Shown: piece after piece, positions 1 to 8,356 of the stretch
How the letters are laid out: the number at the start of each line of letters is the position of its first letter
Numbering within the stretch: position 1 is the first letter of the stretch
Source: Flavonifractor sp. An100
Lineage (GTDB): Bacteria; Bacillota; Clostridia; Oscillospirales; Oscillospiraceae
Assembly (NCBI RefSeq): GCF_002161175.1
Contig: NZ_NFMA01000004.1
Span: forward strand, 1 to 64,000
Reading direction: 5' to 3'
DNA length: 64,000 nucleotides
Translations under genes and position numbers: made by a program
The notes under the pieces: model-generated
What the model saw: only the letters and a program-made list of their open reading frames with translations
Database searches by the model: none
Told to the model about the DNA's origin: nothing

Positions 1-6
1 GCCCGG

Positions 7-111
7 TGCACCACGCCAGCGGCCGCCATGCACCATTTCGGCGGAATGGGTGCACCATTCCAGCGGTGGCTATGCACCATCATCTGCGGTCAAGTTGCAC
101 TTTTTGAGCGG
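7..111. repeat. Five direct repeats of about 22 bp (iteron-like array)
   Basis: Copies begin at 7, 29, 51, 73 and 96. The core is TGCACCA followed 5-6 bases later by GCGG; the last copy keeps only TGCAC. The spacing is 22, 22, 22 and 23 bp, close to two helical turns. The array stops exactly where a broken cotH reading frame begins. Ends of IS21-family elements carry multiple short terminal repeats of this general kind, so an insertion-sequence end is the best guess, but the element itself lies outside the window. Confidence 0.7.
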
Positions 112-443
112 CGTACGCAGCTCGGTACCATGAATACTTTGACGCTCTGATCGAAAGCTATTTTGAGAGCGGATATTTTGAGGCATTCGTGGCTGACACC
201 ACCACGATGATCATGCCTTACGCAGAGAAAGACCCTACTGCTTTCTGCTCTTATGAGGACTTCCAGCTGGGCGTGGAGACGATCACGAATTTCTGTCTGC
301 TGCGCGCCGAAAGCGTGCGTGGTCAGCTGGATGGAACCATCCCCTCTACCATCGCGGCGCAGGCGGAGGATAAAAGTTGTTTTGTCGATGCGTCTTCTGT
401 CTGGTTGCCTGACATGGGAGAGATCGCAGACTTGAAAGATTAA
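108..443 (+). pseudogene. C-terminal fragment of a CotH-family spore coat kinase-like protein
   Basis: The open frame starts right after a stop at 105-107 and encodes about 111 residues ending at a TAA. The segments DPTAFCSYEDFQLGVE and RAESVRGQLDG resemble the C-terminal part of CotH proteins, which are protein kinases that phosphorylate spore coat proteins. The N-terminal kinase core is absent, and the frame is cut by the iteron array at 7-111. A plausible rho-independent terminator follows at 451-499, as expected for a once-intact gene end. GTG at 189 could be read as a start but the homology-like frame continues upstream of it. Confidence 0.6.
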
Positions 444-450
444 GCAAGAA

Positions 451-499
451 CGCCACGCCTGCATTCCGTTTTGGAACGACAGGCGTGGCGCTTGTTTTT
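451..499 (+). terminator. Rho-independent terminator after the cotH fragment
   Basis: An 11-bp perfect stem, CGCCACGCCTG (451-461) with CAGGCGTGGCG (480-490), is followed by CTTGTTTTTC. Confidence 0.85.
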
Positions 500-598
500 C
501 TATGGTTCTGCCATTTACCCCGTTTATTAGAACCTATCTTCTGCAGCTTAGTCAATCTCCCTTGTGTCTTTTCGAAGTATACGATATTGCAACACTGG

Positions 599-1092
599 AG
601 TGCAGATTTCAAAGGGCTTTTATTGACTACAGTTGACGCAGATAAGGCGGCGAAACTGGATAGTCTGCAATCTCAGTTACTTCCTTATATGCAAGCGGCT
701 GTTATTGGCAACAAGATGTTAGAGAGAGCAGAGCAACAGGTTAGCCGCGATATGTCAGAACGAGCGGGGACTATCTATTTCCAAGATACCAGCGTATCAG
801 TGGATAATGCTGTAAGAGCGAAAAATGAAGTGGGCGGCAGATGGGGTATATTCCTTATGCAGTAGACCAGCAGATTACGAGAGAATGTGCAAAACAGGCA
901 GAAAGCACGGCTGTTCCACAGCAAAGTCCACATGAGGACAGTGTAAACTCCACGCTCTCACAGCGAGAAACAAGCGAGATCGCCGTTGAGGATATTTCTG
1001 CTGTTACTACCACCGACAGCGCAGAAAACAGCGAGAAACGCCACGAGAGCAGGCAGAGCAAGTCCAACTTTGCGAATGTAAGCATACTGTGA
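599..1092 (+). pseudogene. Decayed, frameshifted mobile-element ORF
   Basis: One frame (to about 865) reads a coherent protein, with segments such as VDADKAAKLDSLQSQLLPYM and GNKMLERAEQQVSRDM. It then runs into a premature stop just as a second frame opens at 841 (MGYIPYAVDQQITRECAKQA) and continues to 1090. The two parts together look like one protein of roughly 160 residues with a frameshift near 835-845. The tail is Ser/Thr/Glu-rich and low in complexity. I do not recognise a family; the style resembles accessory proteins of integrative elements. The upstream part (485-598) has no convincing start or ribosome-binding site. Confidence 0.4.
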
Positions 1093-1153
1093 GCATAGAG
1101 AAACGGGACAGAGTAAGCATAAACCAACAGGAAACTTTTTAGGGGGTGATTTT

Positions 1154-1537
1154 ATGGAGATTGAAAAAATCGCGGGGTTGACCACAAAACAATCCATTTT
1201 TCTTATTGAGTATGCCAGGACGGATAACCTCGCTCACGCTTGCAGAGAAGCCCATATTAACCGAAATACGGGCTACAAGTATTTGCAGAATGAGGACTTC
1301 CAGGCCGCTTTGCAGGATATGAAAGAGAAAATCGTCAATGCGGCGTGGACGAAGTTATCCAGCAGTTTGGAAACGGCGGTTGAAAATGTGGTTGCGGTGC
1401 TGAACGACCCAAAAGCGACCATCAACGCCAGATTGAGGGCAACGGAGCTGATTTTTAACTATACTTCACGTTATGCAGAAAGCCGGGATATTTTAGCGAG
1501 AATGGAGCGTTTGGAGGAATGTTTCAATGCAGAGTAA
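1154..1537 (+). CDS. Helix-turn-helix protein, phBC6A51/terminase-small-subunit-like
   Basis: This 127-aa protein follows a strong ribosome-binding site (AGGGGGTGAT). The N-terminal half reads like a small-terminase or transposase-type HTH: LTTKQSIFLIEYARTDNLAH is followed by ACREAHINRNTGYKYLQ, where NRNTGYKYLQNEDF would be the recognition helix. The C-terminal half is helical and ends in an acidic coiled-coil-like stretch (ILARMERLEECF). Such proteins occur in phages and integrative elements, where they bind DNA; the exact role here is unknown. Its stop overlaps the start of the next small gene. Confidence 0.6.
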   Translation: MEIEKIAGLTTKQSIFLIEYARTDNLAHACREAHINRNTGYKYLQNEDFQAALQDMKEKIVNAAWTKLSSSLETAVENVVAVLNDPKATINARLRATELIFNYTSRYAESRDILARMERLEECFNAE

Positions 1538-1694
1538 AGTCCTCTTGAAAAAACTGAAACAGATGGAGCGGAAAGCCAACGGCAAAAGGCGGCAGTATGT
1601 CTTTTTCGGCAAGCCAAGCCGAGCAGAGTTGGCAAAACTGCCAGAGGGCGCAAGGGTCATTATCTTTGTCGGGGAAGATGAAATCTCAGACTAA
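1527..1694 (+). CDS. Small hypothetical protein (55 aa)
   Basis: ATG at 1527 lies inside the end of the upstream HTH gene and is preceded by GGAGG at 1512-1516 with good spacing. The product is basic at its N-terminus (KKLKQMERKANGKRRQYVF) and acidic at the C-terminus, and contains PSRAELAKLPEGARVIIFVG. The overlap and ribosome-binding site suggest translational coupling to the HTH gene. I do not recognise a family. Confidence 0.5.
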   Translation: MQSKVLLKKLKQMERKANGKRRQYVFFGKPSRAELAKLPEGARVIIFVGEDEISD

Positions 1695-1999
1695 AAAGGG
1701 CGGCTACACAGTAGGCAATACTGTAAACTTCGCATGATCTGACAGAATAACCCCCTTGACATCCACCCCCCACCGGCGTTATCTTGTTACCAAGGCGGCA
1801 GCCGGACAAGCCCGCTGCCGCCACAAACTAATTTTGCTCTATTCGCACCTGAAATGGACTTTACACAGAATTTGGGATTGACCCATTAAACTGTATCATG
1901 ACAACATATTTCTTTGGCTCATGTGCATTCATTTCTTGCTGATTTGTGGTATTGTTTTGGGCGGGAGCACCCTACATGCTCCCGCCCATGTTTTTTGAA
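1695..1999. other. Intergenic region without a convincing gene
   Basis: No credible coding region is seen. It holds a GC-rich hairpin, GGCGGCAGC (1794-1802) with GCTGCCGCC (1814-1822), without a following T-run. TTGACA at about 1756 is followed 17 bases later by TTATCT, a weak promoter-like pair. A clear plus-strand terminator lies at its right end (1959-1996). Confidence 0.6.
1959..1996 (+). terminator. Terminator facing spoIVA
   Basis: An 11-bp stem GGGCGGGAGCA (1959-1969) with TGCTCCCGCCC (1977-1987) is followed by ATGTTTTTT. The T-run is on the plus strand, so it stops transcription coming from the mobile-element remnant. On the minus strand the stem is followed by AAAACAA, so it is not an obvious spoIVA terminator. 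Confidence 0.75.
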
Positions 2000-3478
2000 T
2001 CACAAAATAATGCAGATAAGTCCTCCAGACCCCTCGTTGATAATTCGCTGCAGCGTTTCCCGCAGTTTGGAGCGGGCATCCTCAGGCATTCGTTTCAGCT
2101 TTGCATTGAGATCCTCATTCACCAGCTCATGCAGCGACTTCCCAAAAATATTGGCCTCCCAAATTTTGCTGTTGTCCCCTTCGTATTCTTGCAGGAGATA
2201 GCTAATCATATCCTCACTCTGCTTCTCTCCACCCACAATGGGGGACACCTCTGTTTCAATGTCGGCCCGGATCATATGGATGGATGGAGCGCTCGCTTTT
2301 AAGCGCACACCATACCGGCCTCCCTGTTTCGTGATCTCAGGTTCTTCCAGTACCAGAGAGTCGATGGAGGGAACAACAATCCCATAGCCGGTCTCCTCCA
2401 CCTCCTTTAATGCATCCGCCACCTTGTCATAAGATGCTTTCACGTCTGCTAATTCAGTCAGCAAGGCCATTAGATCCCCGTCATCCCCGATTTGGAACCC
2501 AGACTGTTGGGAAAGTGTAGCATAAAAGAGTGCCCGCGGCAGTTCCAGCATAGCCATCGAGAGACCAGTACCCAAGTCAATGGATATAATTTTGGTCTCG
2601 CTGACCATTTCGCACTCCCGGAAGGCTTCTACCGCCTGTTCCACATCCCGGATCCGGCGCAGGTGACCGGTCCCCTCCCGTATTGCGGCATACAGCGCAG
2701 CCTTGATCGGGTGCTCTTGGGGCAGGGCATCCACCCAGGGAGGCAGGAACAAATCAAGCTCCTGCATGGGGAACTCATAGAGTACACTCTTGAGCAAGCT
2801 GCTGATTTGCTCCCGGTCCAATTCCAAACAGTTGACTGCAAGGCAAGTAACGTCATGCCGCTGGGCGATATCTGCTTGGATTGCTTTTGCACGCTCTGAA
2901 TTGGGATAGGCCGAATTGAGCAATACGACAAAGGGTTTTCCCAACTCCTTCAACTCTGAAATGACCCGCTCCTCCGGTTCTACGTAGTCTTCTCGCGGAA
3001 TGTCGGTAATGGTGCCATCCGTTGTGATGACGATCCCTATGGTGGAGTGCTCGGAAATCACTTTTCGTGTTCCAATCTCCGCCGCTTCCGCCATGGGGAT
3101 CTCATGGTCATACCAGGGAGTGGTGACCATACGCTCGGTCTCCCCTTCTAACTGGCCTACCGCTCCCTCCACCATATACCCTACACAGTCAATCAGTCGG
3201 ACCTGGAAGTCCGCCCCTCCGTCTACAGCCACAGAAACCGCTTCTTCCGGAACAAATTTGGGTTCCGCCGTCATAATGGTGCGGCCCGACCCGCTCTGAG
3301 GCAATTCATCTCTGGCCCGTTCCCGACGGTAGACATTTTCAATATTGGGGATAACCAAGGTCTCCATAAAACGCTTTATGAATGTGGATTTTCCTGTTCG
3401 GACCGGCCCCACCACGCCGATGTAGATATCGCCCTGTGTACGAAGTGCGATATCCTCGTAGATTTTGCGGTCTTCCAC
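2000..3478 (-). CDS. spoIVA: Stage IV sporulation protein A (coat morphogenetic ATPase)
   Basis: SpoIVA polymerises on the outer forespore membrane by ATP hydrolysis and forms the basement layer on which the spore coat is built. The protein shows a TRAFAC-type N-terminal domain with Walker A GPVRTGKST at residues 24-32, and the conserved C-terminal end GGLICIIL. I place the start at GTG 3478. AAGGAGG lies 7 bases upstream of it, whereas an ATG two codons earlier is only one base from the site. The GTG start gives 492 aa and an N-terminus (MEDRKIYEDIALRT) that lines up with known SpoIVA proteins. The partner gene sipL is next upstream in the same direction. A candidate sigma-E promoter precedes it. 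Confidence 0.97.
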   Translation of the reverse strand: MEDRKIYEDIALRTQGDIYIGVVGPVRTGKSTFIKRFMETLVIPNIENVYRRERARDELPQSGSGRTIMTAEPKFVPEEAVSVAVDGGADFQVRLIDCVGYMVEGAVGQLEGETERMVTTPWYDHEIPMAEAAEIGTRKVISEHSTIGIVITTDGTITDIPREDYVEPEERVISELKELGKPFVVLLNSAYPNSERAKAIQADIAQRHDVTCLAVNCLELDREQISSLLKSVLYEFPMQELDLFLPPWVDALPQEHPIKAALYAAIREGTGHLRRIRDVEQAVEAFRECEMVSETKIISIDLGTGLSMAMLELPRALFYATLSQQSGFQIGDDGDLMALLTELADVKASYDKVADALKEVEETGYGIVVPSIDSLVLEEPEITKQGGRYGVRLKASAPSIHMIRADIETEVSPIVGGEKQSEDMISYLLQEYEGDNSKIWEANIFGKSLHELVNEDLNAKLKRMPEDARSKLRETLQRIINEGSGGLICIIL

Positions 3479-3525
3479 TGCCATTCCTCCTTCGGCCCGT
3501 TTGGTAAGCCGGTAGTTTTCCTTAC

Positions 3526-3554
3526 ACTCTATGAGGATAAGCTCTGGAATATAA
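3526..3554 (-). promoter_or_regulatory. Candidate sigma-E promoter of spoIVA
   Basis: On the minus strand a -35-like TTATATT (3548-3554) is separated by 14 bp from a -10-like CATAGAGT (3526-3533), close to the sigma-E pattern (KMATATT, about 14 bp, CATACANT). spoIVA is transcribed by the mother-cell factor sigma-E in known spore formers. Confidence 0.6.
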
Positions 3555-3581
3555 CAGCGACTCGTCCTTTTTTCCAGAATG

Positions 3582-3612
3582 AAAAAGGCACCTCATCCAC
3601 AGACAAGGTGCC
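3582..3612 (-). terminator. Terminator after sipL
   Basis: On the minus strand the stem GGCACCTT/AGGTGCC (3587-3612) is followed by TTTTTC. It separates sipL from spoIVA, so the two genes are transcribed independently. Confidence 0.8.
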
Positions 3613-3618
3613 CGTTTC

Positions 3619-5145
3619 TTAGCGGGAGCTGGGAATCAGCAGCATCTTGCCCTCCGGCAGCACCTGATCTTCCAGTTCATTGGCCTGCAGAATCTGTTCC
3701 ACTGTTGTTCCATATGCTTTGGCAATTTCCCAAACGCCCTCTCCAGGCGCAGCAAGGCGTAATACAATGGACGGGCGCTTCCCGTCTTCATTGGCCCTGG
3801 CATCCCCCAATCTGGCATTCTCCACAAAGGCCATCGGAGTCCGGCAGGTGGACAGGTAATGAAATTCCACAGGAAAACGCACTTCAATGCCTCCGGCACT
3901 TGGGGCTGCAAACACTTCTCCCGTGGTCCGACAAATGCAGCTGCATTGATATCCAGTCGGACAATCCAACCGACATGATACGGGAATTGTTCGCTGAATC
4001 CGCTGAATTTGCTCATGCTCATCCCAATATAAAACGGTAATCCATGCCTCTACCGTCAGAACTAGCTGGTCCCCCTCCCGGCTCTGGGTGAGCTGCCCCA
4101 AAGACAACCGGCTGTCGGTAACTCCTCGCACCATCTCTCCGGTTTCCAGCAGTTCCCGCACGGTCTGTGGCCGCATCCCCTGCTCCCCCAAGCGGCACAG
4201 GGGCAACAGTTGGCTGTCTACCTCCGTTTTCCATTTTGTGCTGTACAAGTCCTGCAGCAACGTCACACTGCGCCGGCAGCGTACCATCACCTGCGCCAGC
4301 AACTCCAGCGCAACCTCCCAGTTTCGTCCGTCCCCCGGCTCTTCTTGGCACTGTAGATCCGTCAACTCTACCCGAACCTGACAATCCCCCTCCTCTCCGA
4401 CTCCGGAGACCTCCAGGATTTGCGAAAAAGGAAGTGACTCATGAGCGGAAGAAATGCCTCCCTCCGGCTCCTGAAGCAGCAGGTATACCTCCGCCATGCC
4501 TTTAAAAATCAATTTGGAACCAATTAGCTTACACTCAGTACACACAGGCTGTGCACGGCAGGCCAAAACCTGAGGAGCCTCTCCTTGCCCAGAGGGAAGG
4601 CGAATGGACTCTGTAAATGTAAAGGGTTTTTCCTGGATAGAAACCAGTTGATAGGTATCACCATGATACTGCCGCTGACACAGGGCCCCCTTCTCCTCCT
4701 CCAGCACACCCTTGCATATGGGATGCTCCACCGGCTGACAGGCCGTCACATCCACCGCCAAGTCCACTCGCAGCAAAACCTTGCGTGGATTCAGTGCTCT
4801 GGCCTCTGCATTTCGCAGGCGGGGACTGGCCTGGACCATCCCATGCTCTGTCAGTCCCTGGGCCTCTACCTGACAGGTAAATGGGAGTCCTACTTCCATC
4901 CGGCGCAAGCCAGAGGCCCCCTCAGGCTGATACAGAATGACGGCCCGAACCATCCCGGAAACTGACGCTGTCCCCTCCTTTGCCTGCTTACTCCCCAGGT
5001 ACGCCTGGCCACACACATCCACAATGCGCAGAATGTCCGGACAGGCATCCGGTACAATACTCTCCAGTGTCTCCTCCTGGCACAGCGTCACCTCCGCCAC
5101 CGTTTCGTAACAGATCATGGTATCACGGTCAAATTCTAATTCCAT
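3619..5145 (-). CDS. sipL: SipL-like SpoIVA-interacting protein (DUF3794 repeats plus LysM)
   Basis: In Clostridioides difficile SipL binds SpoIVA through its LysM domain and is needed for coat localisation around the forespore. This 508-aa protein has long DUF3794-type beta-rich segments (residues about 30-450) and a C-terminal LysM-like domain (about 465-508, with GEGVWEIAKAYGTTVEQI). The ATG at 5145 is chosen because AAGGAGAGG precedes it; an open frame continues 89 codons upstream but has no ribosome-binding site or family resemblance. It lies directly upstream of spoIVA, which supports the partner role. It is probably expressed in the mother cell. Confidence 0.85.
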   Translation of the reverse strand: MELEFDRDTMICYETVAEVTLCQEETLESIVPDACPDILRIVDVCGQAYLGSKQAKEGTASVSGMVRAVILYQPEGASGLRRMEVGLPFTCQVEAQGLTEHGMVQASPRLRNAEARALNPRKVLLRVDLAVDVTACQPVEHPICKGVLEEEKGALCQRQYHGDTYQLVSIQEKPFTFTESIRLPSGQGEAPQVLACRAQPVCTECKLIGSKLIFKGMAEVYLLLQEPEGGISSAHESLPFSQILEVSGVGEEGDCQVRVELTDLQCQEEPGDGRNWEVALELLAQVMVRCRRSVTLLQDLYSTKWKTEVDSQLLPLCRLGEQGMRPQTVRELLETGEMVRGVTDSRLSLGQLTQSREGDQLVLTVEAWITVLYWDEHEQIQRIQRTIPVSCRLDCPTGYQCSCICRTTGEVFAAPSAGGIEVRFPVEFHYLSTCRTPMAFVENARLGDARANEDGKRPSIVLRLAAPGEGVWEIAKAYGTTVEQILQANELEDQVLPEGKMLLIPSSR

Positions 5146-5206
5146 CGTTCTTGTCCTCTCCTTGTCATGGTGTTCGGCCGGCAGGACGCGGCCCCGGCTT
5201 TGTGAC

Positions 5207-5235
5207 ACTATATGCCTGCGGAGAGGGTTATAGAC
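5207..5235 (-). promoter_or_regulatory. Candidate sigma-E promoter of sipL
   Basis: On the minus strand CATATAGT (5207-5214) fits a sigma-E -10 element. A weaker -35-like GTCTATA or TCTATAA sits 13-14 bp upstream (5228-5235). Only the -10 match is good. Confidence 0.4.
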
Positions 5236-5391
5236 CTGTTTGCTTACTTCATGCCAAAAATCCTGCGCAGCAGACCCCGCAGGCACTTTGGAGAACGTAC
5301 TACCACGATGCCCATGAAACCGCCTCCCCTCCCTGTTAGATTGACCGTTCCCGGCTAATCCAGTATATGGTCTGGTTCCTACCAGTGACAC

Positions 5392-5430
5392 AAAAAAACG
5401 AGAGAACGGCAAAAAAGCCGTTCTCTCGTT
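5392..5430 (-). terminator. Strong terminator ending the cdaA-to-rsgA run
   Basis: A 14-bp perfect stem (AACGAGAGAACGGC with its complement, 5397-5430) is followed on the minus strand by a run of seven T. It begins at the rsgA stop codon. Confidence 0.9.
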
Positions 5431-6320
5431 TAACGTTCGTTTCGTTCCCAGTCCGGAATGGACTTGGCCTGTTCATACAAGCGGACATAGCTTTGATGGC
5501 GGCTGGCTGGGATTGCTCCCTCTCTCACAGCCTGAAGTACTGCGCAGCCTTGCTCCTTTACGTGGGCACAGTCCTGAAAGCGGCATTTGCCCAAGTATGG
5601 CGCAAATTCCGGAAAGCAGCTTTGGAGCCGTTCCTTCCGCGTCAATTCCATCCGCTCCACATCGAAGGAGGAAAACCCCGGTGTATCTGCCACCAGAGCA
5701 TCACAGGACAGCCGAAACAGCTCTACGTGCCGGGTGGTGTGCCGTCCGCGTCCCAGCTTTCGGCTCACATCCCCTGTGGCCAACTGAATCTCCGGTTCAA
5801 GGGCGTTGAGGATACTGGACTTACCCACTCCAGAATTTCCTGTAAAGGCAGATACCTTTCCAGTAATCAATTCCTTCAGCTGGTCCAACCCTTCCCCTGT
5901 TTCCGCGCTGACCCGAAGAGTAGGAAATCCCGCCTTTTCATAGATTTCCGCCAACCCCGCGCCAGAGACCAAATCGCACTTGTTAATACACAGGATGCTG
6001 GGACATCCCCGGCTCTCCGCAATAGCCGCTACCCGGTCAATTAGAAAAGGATCGGTCACCGGTATGGCCTCGGAGGCAATGATGACCAGCTGATCAATAT
6101 TTGCCACTGCCGGGCGGTAAAATTGATTTTTCCGAGGCAAAACCTGGTCCAGCGCCCCGCTCCCATCCGGCAAGGGGGTAAACTCAACCCGGTCTCCCAC
6201 CAGGGGACTCATTTTCTCATGGCGTAGCTTTCCCCGGCCCCGGCAAGCAGTCAGAGAGTGGCCATCGTCCACATAATAAAACCCGCTGAGGGCTTTCGTG
6301 ATAATCCCTTCCATGGTCAC
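5430..6320 (-). CDS. rsgA: Ribosome small subunit-dependent GTPase A
   Basis: RsgA is a late-stage 30S assembly GTPase. The 296-aa protein has the circularly permuted GTPase order of the family: NKCD at 113-116, P-loop GNSGVGKSS at 161-169 and DTPG at 212-215. An N-terminal OB-fold precedes them, and a C-terminal zinc knuckle follows (C246, C251, H253, C259). Its start overlaps the stop of the upstream PASTA kinase gene by four bases, suggesting translational coupling; an in-frame ATG two codons later is also possible. It is the last gene of the run before the terminator. The prpC-prkC-rsgA order is typical of Firmicutes. Confidence 0.97.
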   Translation of the reverse strand: MTMEGIITKALSGFYYVDDGHSLTACRGRGKLRHEKMSPLVGDRVEFTPLPDGSGALDQVLPRKNQFYRPAVANIDQLVIIASEAIPVTDPFLIDRVAAIAESRGCPSILCINKCDLVSGAGLAEIYEKAGFPTLRVSAETGEGLDQLKELITGKVSAFTGNSGVGKSSILNALEPEIQLATGDVSRKLGRGRHTTRHVELFRLSCDALVADTPGFSSFDVERMELTRKERLQSCFPEFAPYLGKCRFQDCAHVKEQGCAVLQAVREGAIPASRHQSYVRLYEQAKSIPDWERNER

Positions 6321-8317
6321 TCCTCGAGGGTCACAGTCAACGTATCATAGAGACTCCCATTTATAAATACAGTTAGGGTTTTCGTCTCGCCCACCTTTCC
6401 CGTCACCGGGACGGAGACATTGGGCAATTCCATGGCTGTGTCAATATCGTTCTCGTAAATCACCACTCCATCCATCATCACTGATACATTGATGATCTCT
6501 CCCGTATCTGGGATATTAGGAATGGATACGGTATTGGTGACCTCCTTCGGCTGGGTGTCCGGATCAGGGCCCTGGCTCACATTCAGATTTACCTTGTCCC
6601 CCTCAGATACCTCTGCATTGGGGGCCGGGTACTGATCGACCACTTTGCCCTCTTCCACAGTATCGCTGTATACCGGAATGATCTCTCCCTGCTCCAAATT
6701 TTGTAAAGCAAGCTGGTTGAGAGCATTCTCCTGGGTCATACCAATCAAAGTCGGCATGGGGAAGGTCTTGGTCTCCGGTCCCAGACTGATGACCATCTGC
6801 ACCTTCGTCCCCGATGAGATGGGCGTTCCCTTCAATGGGGTATAGGAGATCACATGGTCCTTTTCTACTTTGTCATCGTTTTGATAGGTGGGCGTGTCAT
6901 AGGCAATTCCTGCCTTGTTCAGGGCTTGGAAGGCCTCCAGATAATGCATGCCGTCCAGATCGATCATTTCCACCGTTTTCGGTCCGGCACTGACGGTAAC
7001 AGTGATTTCCGTCACATCCTCCCCTACCTGGCTTTCTCCCTTGGGGTCCTGTTCCAGAATCGTTCCCTCTTCTGCGTCGTTTTCCACCGTCGATCCTATG
7101 GTCACTGTGAATCGACCCAAAAGCTCGCTATTCTGGCTGACTTCGTCATAGAGCTGACCAACCAAATTGGGGACTGTATCTTTTTGGGGCGGGGAGAAAA
7201 GATCAGAGAAAATGGTATTGTACAACAGCATGAACACCAGTGCCACAAACACCAGAACCCCCGCCGCAGCGGCCACAATCACCCACGGTGAGCCAGAACG
7301 GCGGTCCTCCTCTAGATCGTCCTCCTCCTCATAGCGGCGGGAAGGACGGCTAGACCCTCGAGAAGTGCTATGGCTGCGTTCCCGACTGTGGCTGTGGGTA
7401 TGGGTAACTGTCCGGATTTGGGTCTTCTCCTCGTCGGGCTCCTCCTCCGGCATAAACTCACTGAGATTATAGTCAAAATTGATATTGGGATTTTTCCTGA
7501 ACTCCTCCAGATCCGCCAGCATTTCATCAGCAGAGCTATAGCGGTTATCCGGATTGGGCGCCATCGCCTTCATCGTGATCTCTTCCAAGGCCTCCGGAAT
7601 GGTGGGATCAATTTCCCGTGGTGAAAGTGGAATAGAGTTGATGTGCTGAATTGCCACAGAGACCGGAGTGTCCCCTTCGAAGGGGAGCCGGCCCGTAATC
7701 ATCTCATAGAGGACCACGCCGGCCGAGTACAAATCCGAGCGGGCATCAATATGGCTGCCTCTGGCCTGCTCTGGAGAAATATAATGCACCGAACCAAGCG
7801 CCTCTTGTGTCAAGGTGCTGTGTCCTCCGGACGTCACCCGGGCAATTCCAAAATCGGCCACCTTAACGCTGCCGTCCCGTAAAACCATCACGTTATGGGG
7901 CTTAATATCCCGGTGAATGATCCCGCGGCTGTGGGCATGCCCCAGGGCTTTTACAATCTGAGTGGTGAAATGAAGAGCCTCCCGCCAGTTCAGCTTATTC
8001 CCTTTTTTCTGCATATACTGCTTAAGGGTAATGCCATCTATGAGCTCCATGACGATATATTCCAGCTCAGAAGACCGGCTGACATCGTACACAGCCACAA
8101 TGTTGGGGTGGGAGAGCATGGCAACCGCTTGAGACTCATCATGGAACCGGCGGCGAAATTCTGCGTCCTGGGCCAAATCTTCCCGCAGAATTTTAATGGC
8201 CACCAAACGGTTGAGCCGATGGCACCGCGCTTTATAGACCCGCGCCATTCCTCCGGTCCCGATGACCTCCAGAATCTCATATCGGTTATCGAGTAATTTA
8301 CCTATGTATTGATCCAT
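6317..8317 (-). CDS. prkC: PASTA-domain Ser/Thr protein kinase
   Basis: This is a membrane Hanks-type kinase that senses muropeptides or lipid II and phosphorylates cell-wall, division and metabolic proteins. The 666-aa protein has a cytoplasmic kinase domain (residues about 13-275) with glycine loop GTGGMARV, K42, HRDIKPHN (135-142) and DFG (155-157). A charged His/Ser/Arg-rich juxtamembrane stretch follows, then one membrane segment (about 345-370), three PASTA repeats and a short C-terminal beta domain. The cognate phosphatase gene lies just upstream and rsgA overlaps the 3' end. Confidence 0.97.
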   Translation of the reverse strand: MDQYIGKLLDNRYEILEVIGTGGMARVYKARCHRLNRLVAIKILREDLAQDAEFRRRFHDESQAVAMLSHPNIVAVYDVSRSSELEYIVMELIDGITLKQYMQKKGNKLNWREALHFTTQIVKALGHAHSRGIIHRDIKPHNVMVLRDGSVKVADFGIARVTSGGHSTLTQEALGSVHYISPEQARGSHIDARSDLYSAGVVLYEMITGRLPFEGDTPVSVAIQHINSIPLSPREIDPTIPEALEEITMKAMAPNPDNRYSSADEMLADLEEFRKNPNINFDYNLSEFMPEEEPDEEKTQIRTVTHTHSHSRERSHSTSRGSSRPSRRYEEEDDLEEDRRSGSPWVIVAAAAGVLVFVALVFMLLYNTIFSDLFSPPQKDTVPNLVGQLYDEVSQNSELLGRFTVTIGSTVENDAEEGTILEQDPKGESQVGEDVTEITVTVSAGPKTVEMIDLDGMHYLEAFQALNKAGIAYDTPTYQNDDKVEKDHVISYTPLKGTPISSGTKVQMVISLGPETKTFPMPTLIGMTQENALNQLALQNLEQGEIIPVYSDTVEEGKVVDQYPAPNAEVSEGDKVNLNVSQGPDPDTQPKEVTNTVSIPNIPDTGEIINVSVMMDGVVIYENDIDTAMELPNVSVPVTGKVGETKTLTVFINGSLYDTLTVTLEE

Positions 8318-8356
8318 GGTAAATCTCCTCCTTATATCTTCAGCATGGGACCGGCC

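Noticed and set aside
1-111. CRISPR array
   Set aside because: The period is only 22 bp and the conserved core is 7 plus 4 bases with no spacer-sized unique segments.
1794-1822. GC-rich hairpin as a terminator
   Set aside because: The stem is good but no T-run follows on either strand; it may be a remnant structure of the mobile element.
5146-5412. N-terminal extension of sipL by 89 codons
   Set aside because: The frame is open but lacks a ribosome-binding site, has an Arg/His-rich non-conserved translation and contains the candidate sigma-E promoter.
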